The notes beneath the pieces are model-generated. The model was not told where the DNA came from. It made no database searches and was given only the letters and a program-made list of their open reading frames with translations. Shown here one piece after another: positions 42,833 to 53,616 of a DNA stretch of 64,000 nt. Made by a program: the position numbers and the translations under genes. How positions within the stretch are numbered: the stretch's first letter is position 1; every line of letters begins with the position of its first letter. This stretch comes from Staphylotrichum longicolle. Taxonomy: Eukaryota; Ascomycota; Sordariomycetes; Sordariales; Chaetomiaceae. The stretch is taken from NCBI GenBank assembly GCA_019096155.1, contig JAHCVI010000003.1:1860001-1924000 (forward strand), read 5' to 3'.

Positions 42833-44567
42833 ATGGAGCCAGCAACATCGCCCAAACGTGTACTCCTCCTCACTAACTCTGAGCACGGACAAGCCAATGT
42901 CTTCCTTGCCACCAGCTATGCGTTTCTCACGCTCGAGGACGAGGATGTCGAAGTGCACTTTGCTTCATTCACCCCAATAAAATCACTGGTATCATTGACA
43001 TCCGACCATGCGCGACAAGACAGACCCGGGGCACGGCCCATCATTTTTCATGCCATCGACGGGCTTGACATGGTTTCGGCATGGACACGCCCGGAGATCG
43101 TCGCGGAGCAAGCAAGCCTACAGCACTGCAGCCCTATCCCACTGGTCGACGCCATCCGACGGACATTGGTACTCCTGAAAGTCACCCTTCCCTGGACGGG
43201 ACCAGAATTTGTCCAGATTATGCGCTACATCACCAGCATCGTCTCCGATGTCCAACCCCATACCATCGCCGTGGACCCAGCTTTCTCCCCCGCGTTGACC
43301 GCCCTCCGCCACATCAACGCAAAGTTCATCGTCCTCTCACCCAATACCATCAAAGACTTTGCCATGCCTCTGCAACCCAACGGCGAAGCGCTGTGGAAAT
43401 ACCCTTGGTACTCCCCCCGCCTCCTTCCCACAGGCCCCCCCTTCTGCTTCCCCTCTCCTCACCCCATCCCTAGCATACCTTCAGTAACTAACAACCCCAG
43501 CCTCGGCACCCCCTACCCCTACCCCTCCCCCTCCTCTCCACCCCTCACAACATCCTGCTCATCCTCCTCTCCCTCCTCGTCGCCGCCCTTGACCCCACCC
43601 GCCGCGCCCTCACCGCCCACCTCGCCCGGCACGTCCCCGGTGCGCGCCTCACCACCCTGGCGGACCTCTCCCTCCACGCCGCGTCGCTCGGCACGAGGTT
43701 CCTCGTCGCCAACCTGCCCGAGATCGAGTTCCCGCTCAAGGTCGTGCCGGGGCATATCGTGCCGTGCGGGCCGATGCTGCGGCCGGCGCGGCCCGTGGCC
43801 GAGGTGGATCCGCAGTTGGATAAGTGGTTGCGGGCGGGTCCGCAGCCGGGGGGCGGGGTGGTGTACATCAACTTGGGTACGCACGTGTTTTTTGACGAGG
43901 GGATGGTGGAGGAGATGGCTGGGGCGGTGAGGGTGTTGCTGGATGGGGCGAGGGAGAGGGGCGTGGAGGGGGTGAGGGTTTTGTGGAAGATCCCAAGGAG
44001 GAGTGGGGAGGAGAAGTTGGATGGGACGGGGGAAGTGGTGGAGAGCGTGCTTGGGGAGGAGGTGGAAAAGGGGGTGGTGAAGGTTGTGGAGTGGGTGGAC
44101 GCGGAGCCGAGCGCGGTGTTGGAGACGGGGATGGTGGTGTGTGCGGTACATCATGGGGGGGCAAACTCGTTCTTGGAGAGCGTTTGGTGAGTTGTTCTAA
44201 TCGCGCTTTTGGATAAAGAGGGCGTCGGTGTTAACGCGGCAGCAGGTCTGGTGTTCCTCAAGTGGTGCTTCCAGTGTGGATGGACACCTACGACTTCGCT
44301 CGCCGCGCAGAGATACTTGGAATTGGTCGATGGGGGAATAGGCTTGCTGGCAAGCTTTGCGAAAGTGATGAGCTCGGGGCAGTCTTGGTTGATGTGGTTG
44401 CTGGGGAGCGGTCCTCGGCTTTTGCTCACAAGGCCAAGGAGTTGGCCGAGCTTTGCAGGAAGTCAGGAGGTGGGAGGGTCGTTGCAGCCAGACATATTCT
44501 GGCTGAAACTGTGGGCAATGTGACGTACCAAGTGCATTCTGAAAAGCAGAGCGGTGTGTTCTGTTGA
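42833..44567 (+). CDS. UDP-glycosyltransferase (GT1), frame broken in a C-rich stretch
   Basis: Exons: 42833-43407, 43501-44186 and 44246-44567. The lengths fit one frame (527 residues) only if one base is added in exon 2. N-terminal acceptor domain: KRVLLLTNSEHGQANVFLAT, DPAFSPALTALRHINAKFIV, LSPNTIKDF. C-terminal donor domain: VVYINLGTHVFFDEGMVEEM, VVCAVHHGGANSFLES and GVPQVVLPVWMDTYDFARRA, the fungal form of the UDP-sugar-binding signature with HxGxNS. The exon 2 start reads GTPYPYP and then leaves frame in the C-rich run at about 43515-43530; a missing C restores LPLLSTPHNILLILLS. Such enzymes glycosylate sterols, lipids or secondary metabolites. A hydrophobic segment (~205-220) may anchor it to membrane. 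Confidence 0.82.
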
Positions 44568-46075
44568 ACGTAAATACACACGGGCACTTGCTGTTCACAA
44601 CAAAGGTGTCCACCACATCAAGGCAAGATCCCGCATTCTGTTGCATGAGCTTGCATGGTCCTGTGGCAGCTAGCTTAGCTGTTTCCTTCTCACCAGACAA
44701 CACTAGGTAACAGAGGCGAAGAGGCGTGTTGGATGAAGAGCCCGCTCGACAGATTTTCCCTCATGGTCCAGTTAACGGCACTATAAGTTTTGAGGCAGGG
44801 GCATCGCTTTCCTAAGTATGATTTGGAAAGTTCAGGCAAGGACAAGTTACAGCAATGCAACGAAGGAGGCTGAGGGACCCAAGGTACCCCTTTTACATCT
44901 AGAACCAGGCGGATTGGGAACTGCTACACAGGTCCGATGCCGCAGCAGATACGCTGGCTTCACCCATTGGTCCCGCGCCCAACGGATGCCATCTTCGACA
45001 TATCCGGACTCCTGCTGAGACCAATGCTGAGACCAGGGACGGGTGCTTTTTGGGGCTTGATAGGCGTGTTGATGCGAGTGTGTAGGTAGCCAGCTCGATG
45101 GTCAAGAGGGGGATTGGTTGGGGTTGATATATGGGCGATGGACAGTGTTCATGCTCCCATGGCACTGGGTTTCACGGCCTTGGACTCCTTACAGGCAGGA
45201 AACCTTCTTGTCACAAGGGAATATACGTTCAACAAACACAACAGTTACAGCACACGCCACGCTCACGTCAAAGAAACCACGAGGATTCTGCACTAACCAA
45301 CAGACGTCGGTTGACTTGGCCCCACGTTGTGAAACGAGTTGGAATGCGGCGTGCTGGCTTGGTTCGTTTGCCTCTTTCAGCTCGATCAGATGGACATGCG
45401 GCCATGGCCAGGGGAAGGGGTCCCATGACGGGGGCGTATTAGAATGTTACGTTAACATGGCTTTGTTCTGTAATGCTCACTGGCACGAAGGACGCTCCTT
45501 GGAGCCCTGGTAAAGCTGATCCAGGGCAGAGAGGTGCTGCCGGCGGCGTTGAGGGGCCCTGCCCAATGGCGATGATTGGTCACAAACTTTCCCGCATATT
45601 CAAATTGATGTTCGCCCTTGATTGAATGGGAAACGCAGACATAGGTACATCCCTAGCTATTGGTGGTGTCGTTGGCCCTGGGGAGTGAGTGACGTCTCAC
45701 AGTGGATGGCGTGGTTCAGCATGCTTGTGCACCTGGGTCAGTTGCGCTGGTTATGGGAGAAGCAAAACAGATCAGGAGTTCTATACACGCAAAGTCTGCC
45801 ACTGCCAACTTGCAGCGGCTGTCATGTCGACGATTACCGGAGGTGGACGCAGAGGTAAGTTGACCAAAGCAGGCGAAGGCTCAATTATACTGTAAAACGA
45901 TGAAAAGCATGGCTTCTGTTCGCTGGCTAAACCAGTCGGATAGTGTATCCCATGAAAAGCTTCATCCTCTCCCAACAAGATGGTCAAGTCATCGCCGGCG
46001 CTTGCATCTGAAAGTGCTCAATGCCCTACCCTCAGCTCCTCAAGATCACAACCCAGGGACCTCCCGCACCCTAGC
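44568..46075. other. Intergenic, 1.5 kb, no gene seen
   Basis: Convergent 3' region of the glycosyltransferase gene and the small gene at 46076. No feature recognised. Confidence 0.45.
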
Positions 46076-46395
46076 CTACTTCTTCGCAAGTTTACCCTGC
46101 TCCGTTGACCCAGACTCGTAACAGTTTTTTGCCGGTTCAGACGGCGTTTCTTTATCGTTGGCGTACTCGGCATAGCCCCAATCACAATAGACCTTGCAGT
46201 TCTCGCCCGCCGGTTCCTTGGCCGGTTCGACCGTGAATAACGAACTGTAATCGTAGCCTCCTGAGGAAGCTTTCTGAATTGAGGTTTAGACACGAATGAT
46301 CCGGGCCCTCAAGTCTAACATTGAGGAGGACTTACTTTACCGGCTGTGCCGCTGCTGGCCGAGCCGGAATCTTTGTTACCAGAAGTCGAAGACAT
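46076..46395 (-). CDS. Small 85-residue protein, function unknown
   Basis: Two exons, 46395-46336 (20 codons) and 46273-46076 (66 codons including TAG), joined by a 62-nt intron with a GTAAGT donor and TTCAG acceptor. The N-terminus is Ser/Gly-rich (MSSTSGNKDSGSASSGTAGK). A compact core follows (GGYDYSSLFTVEPAKEPAGE, then NCKVYCDWGYAEYA) with three Cys (two close together, one later in AKNCYES). There is no signal peptide or membrane segment, so a cytosolic or nuclear location is likely. It resembles short conserved hypothetical proteins of filamentous fungi. The perfect splice signals and codon phase support a real gene. Confidence 0.7.
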
Positions 46396-47907
46396 GTTGG
46401 AAAAGCTTGCTGGACTTTAATGTGGGAGGTTCGAGATCGTAGTTTGCCATTCCGATTTCTGTTGTTGGTTTTTCTCGGGGATAGAGACAGACGCAGGCGT
46501 TAGGTGTTGGAGTAAACGAGTGCACATTTGTAGATATGGTGAAGGAGAGGGCAAGTAAGAGTTTTATATAGACCTTCATCCTCGGTAGTGCAAAACCTTA
46601 GGGTCGTCATAAAGTCACCTCGTGGCCGAGCGTTGTAGCTGGCGTAGTGGCCTTCCCACGTGGATTGCTACGTCGCTTTGGGTCTAAGAAGTGAGTGATG
46701 TGACCAAACATCGGACTCGAGTAGATCGGGAGTCATGCTCCCACTAAAGAGCCTGGTAGCACACAGTTGATGACAGACTCGGCGCCGTGTAGCGTGTTAA
46801 TGGGCAACTCACTGCCCAGTGAATGAAAGCTGGGCCACAGGGCTGTCGTAATCGCACTTGGATAGATTGGCCGGAGAGTAACCCAAAGCAACCAGACCTT
46901 ACAACTGAAATATGCTACGTGGACAGCAGAGGCAAGTCGTGGACTGTGATGAGTGGAATGCTGTCTCCCACACGGTGCTGTCAAACCCCAGGTTCCACAG
47001 CTGCGGTCGTTTGATGGCTTTGTCATCGCTGGTGGTGGCACAACTGGGCCTACAGTGGCTGATTGGTCTCGAATCCTCTCCGAAGAGTCGGTTCACATCA
47101 AATCCTCACCTTTTAGTGTTATAGCCTAATAACAGTAACAGCAGAGCAGAAACGGGTCCTGTCGTTGCGAATATGTCGAAACAGAGTGTGGGCCGGGCCA
47201 TTCGATTCGCCAACACCTTTGACACTACCTCGGCAACCACGTGAACTTTGGAGTTGCTGCCAAGCCCCAAAGTAAACAAAGAAACACTTCTCGTGATAGT
47301 TGGCCGTGGCTAAAGGAGACAGTATTGTGATGACATGTTCTTTGACCGCGGATCACTCTTTGACTCCGACCCTTGAACAGTGCCAATGGCTGGAACAGTG
47401 ACAGCAAATGGGATTCGCTGGGGGATACTCCCGGTTACTTCAAACACGTGCGGCTCCTTCAGGAGCAAGGCAATCTGGCCCGAATCACTGGCAACCAGTC
47501 TGTTCTTGATGTAGGGGTATCTTCTTTCCCGAGCTCGGTTCTATCACCATGTCTTCAGAGCCTCACTGTTGCCGAGCCCCCTGATGCATTGGCTCAAGTT
47601 TACGTTTACCCCTGAGACATCTCTGTTCTCGGTGGCAGCACACTCGTAGATTCCAATCTCTGCCGTTGCCGCGGGAGGACCCATTCACCACGGAGATCAC
47701 GACCAAACCCCTTTGCCCAATGTTGAAACCCACCGTATGCCCACATGAACCTCCAAGACAAAGGTCAGGTCCAGAAATGGGTATATTGGCGAGTCGATAG
47801 GCTGATGATAGCTTGATGCGCTGAGGTTCTGATGGACTATCCATTCGTAGATTGAGTCTAAACTAACATCTGAATATGTACTGTTGCAACAGGCCTATAT
47901 TCTCGAT
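46396..47907. other. Intergenic, 1.5 kb, no gene seen
   Basis: Upstream of the small gene and downstream of the lectin gene (both minus). No supported coding region. Confidence 0.45.
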
Positions 47908-48687
47908 TCAAGGGGTAGTGGTAACGTTGACCAACGGCCAGTTGATTCCCTTGTCGGCGGCTCCGGTGTTGCCCAGCCCGGCACAGCTGTACAGGCCAAC
48001 TGGGTTGTTCTCGGTCGCCCTCATGTACTGCAGGTCGACGCATTGCTCTGTTGTGTTCTTTGTCAGCCCTAAATACATCGAGAGCTTCAGGTTTGTAAAA
48101 CGACGAGTCTTTGAACTCAAAGATTGCTTCAGGGGTTTAGAAGTTCAGGAGTTCAGGGGTTTTGGCGATGCAGGTTCGCGAAAATGTGCCATCCACTTAC
48201 TCTGACCCGAGGGCTCCAACGCGATGCGACCGTCGGCCATGACGAACCAGTTCTGGGACTCGGTGTTGTTGGCGCACTCGTTGACGTAGATGTTGCCCAT
48301 ATCCTTCCAGTTGCCTTCCCCAAAGTTAGACTCATCTCCCTCTCTTCTTGACTGGAGGGGCATGCTCACTCTTGGCGCCTCCGTCCAGGCAGAGTGTGCT
48401 GTCTGCAAGCAGAATCTTGGTCGCGCCGTTCTGCAGGTACCAGTGCTGTTCGGGCTTGTCGTTGCGCGTCTTACTGTACATGACAAGAACTCCAGGTTAG
48501 AACTTGCGGTCTGGCTATCATGTGGCGGTACATACACGACGGTTGTGCTACCCGCCGTGCGGGCCTTTGGCACAACGACAAACTTGGTGTTCACGTTGGA
48601 GGTGATGATTACCTTGCGGTAACCCTCCGGGGCCTGGGCAAGCCCAGTGGCGGCCAGAGCAAGAAGGAGAACAGAGGTGCCGAGCAT
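47908..48687 (-). CDS. Secreted ricin-B-type (beta-trefoil) lectin-like protein
   Basis: Exons: 48687-48536, 48473-48370, 48314-48201 and 48047-47908; 510 nt, 169 residues. The signal peptide (LLLALAATGLAQ) is followed by one beta-trefoil: KFVVVPKARTAGSTTV, KPEQHWYLQNGATKILLADS, TLCLDGGAKSNWKDMGNIYV and ECANNTESQNWFVMADGRIAL, then QCVDLQYMRATENNPVGLYS. The QxW repeats (QHW, QNW) and the C-x-D strands are those of carbohydrate-binding trefoils. Likely secreted or wall-bound and sugar-binding; the ligand is unknown. The third intron is long (153 nt) compared with the others. Only a single lectin domain is present and there is no attached enzyme or ADP-ribosylating domain. Confidence 0.82.
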
Positions 48688-49749
48688 TTTGATCTTTGAT
48701 GACTAGGATAACTAGGGATCTAGGGTAAGCTGGGCCAACAGCCGAGGAACATACGCATAGATGTATGCAGACGCAAATCTGCGCCCCGAAGCTTAGTTCC
48801 CCGCTCAATTTGTGAGCGTCTAAGTGCTTAATTAGGACTGAGATTCCGGGGATCGCCAGTCAGCTGGAAAACCATAAAGCCAAAGGGGCTCCTTGCTCCA
48901 ATCCTACCCATTGCATTGATGAACGGCCAAGGGCCGCCCGCTCGGAGATCGGCAGATCATATTCACGACCAAAATAGGGTTATGGATATTGCGACCCCTG
49001 GCCCCCATTTTCCGGTTGGTTCATCCAGGTTGCTCAGGCTGGAGGGGATAAATCGCCAGCTCCGCTTAAAGACGAGTTCCTGGACAGAATCTCGCCTCAC
49101 CAGTCATTTGTTCGGATAAATCCAAGAACGCGTCGCGCCCGATAAGAGGAGTGGTCGCCCTGAGTATCTGGAATGCTTGAGGGGATAATCAGCAACTTTC
49201 TGTTGCGTCACGTTTCAGCTCTGGCTAAGGATACAATCGAAGGTTCCATCATTGGACTGATTATGACTTGCACGGCGAGTTTCCCCAGCACAGTAAGGCA
49301 AGCTGCCTACCTCATAGACGTCCCGTTCAACTGCCTACCTAGTTATAGGGTAAATGAGAGACTCAACTACAGGATCTACCGTGCGGGACGTGACATTACA
49401 AATATCACTGCCAGTCTCTGGCTCATTTCATTGTCTGGTGCTTGTCAAAGGCGCTCTCATGTGCTCCATCTGCACTTGGCTTTCTCATCGAGTTGTTGCT
49501 CACTGAAGTAGAATCGTTGTGCGAGAAAGCTCTGCTGTGCCGCAGACTAGCGTCAAGGTAAGTGGACAGAAGCGAAGTCGACAGCCAATCCCATGCCACC
49601 AAACGACCAACAGTTAATCCTTCTCAACCCCTTTCTCCATCCCCAGCCACCTTTTCCTCGTCGTCTTCAATCCAATACATTAACAGATATCTTTTTCTAT
49701 CATCCCCTTATTCGCAGAGCCACCACAATCAACGAGTATGCCGTAGATT
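48688..49749. other. Intergenic between divergent genes
   Basis: Shared upstream region of the lectin (minus) and small membrane protein (plus) genes. AGGGATCTAGGG-like repeats lie just upstream of the lectin start (about 48712-48724). Nothing else recognised. Confidence 0.45.
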
Positions 49750-50404
49750 ATGGCCCGAGAGATTTATTCCTCCTGCTCTCTCTGGGCTCAGTTGGCCCTA
49801 CGCGCTGTGTCTGTGGTCCTTGCGCTCGTCAGCTTGGGGCTCCTGGTCTACTGCAACGTAAACTTTGCCGAGAATATTGCAGGCGGATACTTCTTTGTAC
49901 GCTCTTGGAACTTGATCTGGCAGGGCGACATGAGCTGACGCACCGGATGAAACTTAGTACGTGTTTTTGCTCGTGCTCGGCCTTGCGGTCTTTGCCAGGC
50001 TCTGCGCTACCGCGATTGGCATAGCGGCGGCGCCAGGCCGCGCCGTTCTCGGATGGACATGTCTTGCCGACATTGTGGGAATCCTCTTGGCGATCTTTGG
50101 CGGCATATTCATCATGCTCTTTGGCGGCCGGAACCGTGAATGTGGCACCGATGACTGCGATGCCCTTCGTTGGAACCCGGCAACTCCATATGTTGCCACC
50201 GCGGCCTACTTGCTGTATACTGTTGCGTACGCAGTCCTCGTCCCTCCTTGTGATTTGCGGTCGCTGATGAATCAGCAGTGGCGTAATGTTTCTCTTGACA
50301 GTCGATGGCTTGGTTCGGTGTTGCACAAAGAGAGAGCGCCGGGAACGCTGACAGAGGTCATCTTTTCGCCATTCTTCCATAGTCCGGAACTGGTAGGCAA
50401 TTAG
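49750..50404 (+). CDS. Four-helix membrane protein, function unknown
   Basis: Exons 49750-49896 and 49958-50404; 594 nt, 197 residues. Hydrophobic helices are at about 15-37 (ALRAVSVVLALVSLGLLVYC), 46-68 (FFYVFLLVLGLAVFARLCAT), 78-100 (TCLADIVGILLAIFGGIFIM) and 122-140. The third loop has a Cys pair (ECGTDDCDAL). The plan resembles MARVEL-like fungal membrane proteins, but I see no decisive signature. The last 40 residues are hydrophilic and could include an unrecognised intron. It is convergent with the GH76 gene. Confidence 0.7.
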
Positions 50405-50513
50405 TCTCGGCCGTATACGCGTGTACTGTCACCAGACCAGTGGATGGGAATCTCGGTAGTAGTTACAAGTCTAATATGATACACAACCCCCCCAAAGACC
50501 AGACTCCTCCATC

Positions 50514-52077
50514 TCAGAGCAGAGCAGCAGCCAACCCAGCCAACAACAACCCCATCCCAACCCTCACCGCCGCACCCGCGTTCTTCCCGCCCTCCCCGCC
50601 ATTACTCCCCCCTTCGCTCCCTCCCGTCCCTGACCCGGACCCCGCCGTCCCATTCCCCGCCTGCCCACCACCACCACCACCACCCCGGCCGACGACGTCC
50701 CCACCGTCTTGCTCGTCACAACCCCCCGCACCCCAGCATCACTCCCCAACCCACCCACCAGCACGGCCGAAAGCGCATTCATCTCCTCCCTCACGCCCGT
50801 CAGCTTGGCCGCGCCCTTGTCGCCGTCCGACCAGCGAAACGCGCACTCCCGGCCGCGCAGCCCGCCGTCGCATGCCTTGACCGCTGCCGCGGCGGTCGAT
50901 TTCAGCTTGGGCGCGACGGTGTCGCGCAGGAAGGGCGCCATCTGGGCGGCGCTGGCGAGCGTGCGCAGGGCGATGCCCTTGAACAGGCGCATGTCGTCGG
51001 TACAGGTCGTCTTGTCGCCGATCTCGCACGAGATCTCGCTCAGGACGCCGCCGTCGCGGGCGAAGAAGACGGCGAGGGTGCGGTCGGCGAGGGCGGTGAG
51101 GCGGGTTTGCCAGGTCTTTTGGGTGGCGTCGGTGGTCTGGCAGGCGAGTGTTAGTAAGGGGAAGGGGGGGGGGGGGGGGGGGGGGGGGGCGGGAGGAAGG
51201 GACGCACCTGGTTGTACATGTAGGCCGCGGCTTGCAGGAGGACGCCCGCCGTGTATGACGTCTGCAGCTTATTGATTTGGGTGCAGTTCGATTCGGTGGA
51301 GGTGAGGTCGAAAACGTTGGACTTGCCGTCAATCAGGCCGATGGTGGTGAGCCAGGTCCACGTCTTCTCCGCCCAGTCGCCCTGGGTCTGGTTTCCGGTG
51401 AAGCGGGCGAGCCGCGCGCCCAGGTTGAGAAACACGGCATTGGATATGGTGTTCTTGACTTCGTAGCCCTTGTTCGTGGGCGGCACCTGCCAGCGCAGAC
51501 CGCCGTTGCAAGCCTTTTCCGAGGAGTACCGCTTCACCATAAAGTCGAAGACACCTTGTGCCAGCTCAAGCCAACCTGGCTGGCCCTGCGGGGCGCTCGG
51601 AAAGTCCAGCTCGACGGCCTGCATGGCGGCCATGGCCCAGAAGCCGTAGTCGTCGTTGCCGGCTGTGGCGGTGAAGTTGGGGAGCATGAACGGGTTCCCC
51701 TTTCCGCCGTTCTGCCATGTGATGCCCTCCACAGCCAGAGTGTTGTATGTGTCGTCGCCGGTGTAGCGCCAGTAGTCGATCATGGTGGACCACAAGACGG
51801 CGCTGTTCCACCAGTAGTAGTCTCCGCTTGGCGGCTCCCTGTCGATCAGTCCGATGATTTCGCCGCTCTGGTTCCCCTTGTAATATGACATGACGTCGAA
51901 GGCCAGATCTTTAGCAGCGGTCTTGACAGAGCCTGGGCAAAAGCGTCAGTATGAAAGTTTCAGGCCGTCACGCCATGGTCAGAGTCGAGTCTCACTTGAC
52001 GATGTAAGATCGACCTGGAGCGCGGCCAGCGCCGAGCCGGCGCCGGCGAGCAGCAGTGAAAGCGTTGCTCTGTACAT
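50514..52077 (-). CDS. GH76 alpha-1,6-mannanase-like wall protein (Dfg5/Dcw1 type), C-terminal frame broken
   Basis: Exons: 52077-51996, 51932-51208 and 51136 onward. Signal peptide (LSLLLAGAGSALA). GH76 marks: SGDYYWWNSAVLWSTMIDYW, GNDDYGFWAMAAMQ (the paired catalytic Asp), CNGGLRWQV, NTISNAVFLNLGARLARFTG, TYNTLAVEG, FKGIALRTLA and CDGGLRGRECAFRW. As read, the frame ends at 50564 with an Arg/Gly-rich tail. A one-base gain near 50683-50686 (a C4 run on the + strand) gives a Gly/Ser-rich stretch and a hydrophobic end (GLLLAGLAAALL) with stop at 50514. That is the expected GPI-anchor signal. Dfg5-like enzymes are thought to cut GPI glycans and attach wall mannoproteins. Intron 2 contains a 26-base G run. 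Confidence 0.85.
51164..51189. repeat. Poly(G) homopolymer, 26 bases, in GH76 intron 2
   Basis: A run of 26 G on the + strand, so poly-C on the coding strand, fills over a third of intron 51207-51137. Long G runs can form quadruplexes on the template and are hard to sequence accurately. Confidence 0.95.
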
Positions 52078-52629
52078 TTTCACAATGAGCAACTTGACGA
52101 CCGCAACTGCAAAAGAGCTCGTTGGAGGGGATCACGAGGGTTCTGCTTCCGTGCCAGCGGCGGTTTTATGCAAAGGCCGACGGTGGGACTGCCGACTGCC
52201 CCTGAACGCGAGACCGAGGAGGATCCCGCAGCAATTTTGATCTCTTGGCGGGCACATTTCTATTGGTCGCCCTACGGGTGCCTGGCAGCAATACTTGGTC
52301 CAAAACGAGGGCGGAGATGGGGGCAATGTGCACAAGGTCCTCGCATTCGCGAGTGATCTGAATGTGCCGCGGGCTGGTGACGATCGAGAATTCGCATTTT
52401 GGGAGTTTTTACGGAGTAAATGGCCCTCGATGGCAAAGGAAAAGAAGGCTTGATGATTTGCGAGGCACACTCAGGCTGCGCCCAATGAACGCGCTTGCCG
52501 CCAACATTGTGGGTCCCCCTCTGCTGAACGAGCCAACGACTTTCTCGGCTCGCGCCGACAAACAACCTTCATCCTGAATCAAGGCGAGCTGCCACTTTCA
52601 ACGATTATGAAAATCGGATCCACATCACA
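52078..52629. other. Divergent promoter region
   Basis: Between GH76 (minus) and the APH-fold kinase (plus). No coding feature was recognised. Confidence 0.5.
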
Positions 52630-53505
52630 ATGTCAGGGTATACCCGCCCTGTGGACAACACTGCCACTCAACACGATGGAACCGAGGCATTGGCCATCAA
52701 CGATAGCATTGCCCGCCGTTTTTTCTGGGTTATCGCGCTCCGGATTGCAGCGCGCTTCGCTCGGGACTGCTACCCGTGCGTGCCCGTCTCGAAGCATCTG
52801 ATCATCAAAAGCGGCCCCTTCGTCCATCTCACCGAAGCTGCCACGCTTACATTCCTTGCCGAGAGGACTTCCCTCCCCGTACCCCGAGTGCACTGCGCCT
52901 TCGTCCATAAGAAGCAAGCCGTCATCGTCATGGAGCGCATCCAGGGCATCTCGCTCGCAGAAGCCTGGGCCTCGTTGTCCGACGACGCTCGTGAATCAAT
53001 TCTTGAGCAGCTGCGATGTATGTTGCGGGAACTCAGGGCGCTTCATCCGCCGTCTGATGGTGGCATTTCAAGTTGTGTCGGCGGTTCTCTGCGTGATTCC
53101 CGCATTCCCCGCTCCTGGCCCAGATTCGGGCCCTTCAAAACGACGCAGGACTTTCATGTCTGGCTCCGTCACGAACTTGAGCCCGAGAAGCATCCGGAGC
53201 GACAAGACGACCAAGATTGGAAAGACATCAAAGAAATGGTCGCAAAGCAGGATGGCCCATGGCCACCGCCCGTCTTCACACACGGAGATCTCAACCCTTC
53301 CAACATTCTGGTTCGTGGAAACCGAGTTGTTGGCATAATCGACTGGGAGTTTGCCGGGTGGTATCCACATTACTGGGAATACACATCTGCCTGGTACTGG
53401 GGTCTGATGCGGCCATGGTGGCAGGAAGCGATTGCGAAGTTCCTTGATCCACATCCCGAGGAGCTGAAGATGGAGATCACACGCCAAAAATGGTGGGGAG
53501 AGTGA
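52630..53505 (+). CDS. APH-fold small-molecule kinase-like protein
   Basis: One exon, 291 residues, start cacaATG. The aminoglycoside-phosphotransferase/choline-kinase fold is visible: VSKHLIIKSGPFVHLTEAAT with the ATP Lys region, PVPRVHCAF, VIVMERIQGISLAEAW (hinge), VFTHGDLNPSNILVRGN (catalytic His-Gly-Asp and Asn) and VVGIIDWEFAGWYPHYWEY (metal Asp in IDW). Many paralogues occur in filamentous ascomycetes; substrates are unknown, and drug resistance should not be assumed. All catalytic residues are kept, so it could be active, unlike the kinase-like gene at 7.8 kb. Confidence 0.85.
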   Translation: MSGYTRPVDNTATQHDGTEALAINDSIARRFFWVIALRIAARFARDCYPCVPVSKHLIIKSGPFVHLTEAATLTFLAERTSLPVPRVHCAFVHKKQAVIVMERIQGISLAEAWASLSDDARESILEQLRCMLRELRALHPPSDGGISSCVGGSLRDSRIPRSWPRFGPFKTTQDFHVWLRHELEPEKHPERQDDQDWKDIKEMVAKQDGPWPPPVFTHGDLNPSNILVRGNRVVGIIDWEFAGWYPHYWEYTSAWYWGLMRPWWQEAIAKFLDPHPEELKMEITRQKWWGE

Positions 53506-53616
53506 ATGCCAAGGCTTTCCACAGATGACAACATTTGTTTGCACTCGTCTGCTCGATCAGCTGTTCGTCTTTTGGAAGGATCACTTTTCAATTGCGCCTT
53601 GGGAAGGGCCATGCGT

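Noticed and set aside
47908..48687. Calling the trefoil lectin a ribosome-inactivating toxin
   Set aside because: Only a sugar-binding trefoil is present; there is no N-glycosidase or other toxic domain.
52630..53505. Calling the APH-fold gene an antibiotic-resistance gene
   Set aside because: Fungal APH-fold paralogues are numerous and their substrates unknown; fold similarity alone does not support resistance.
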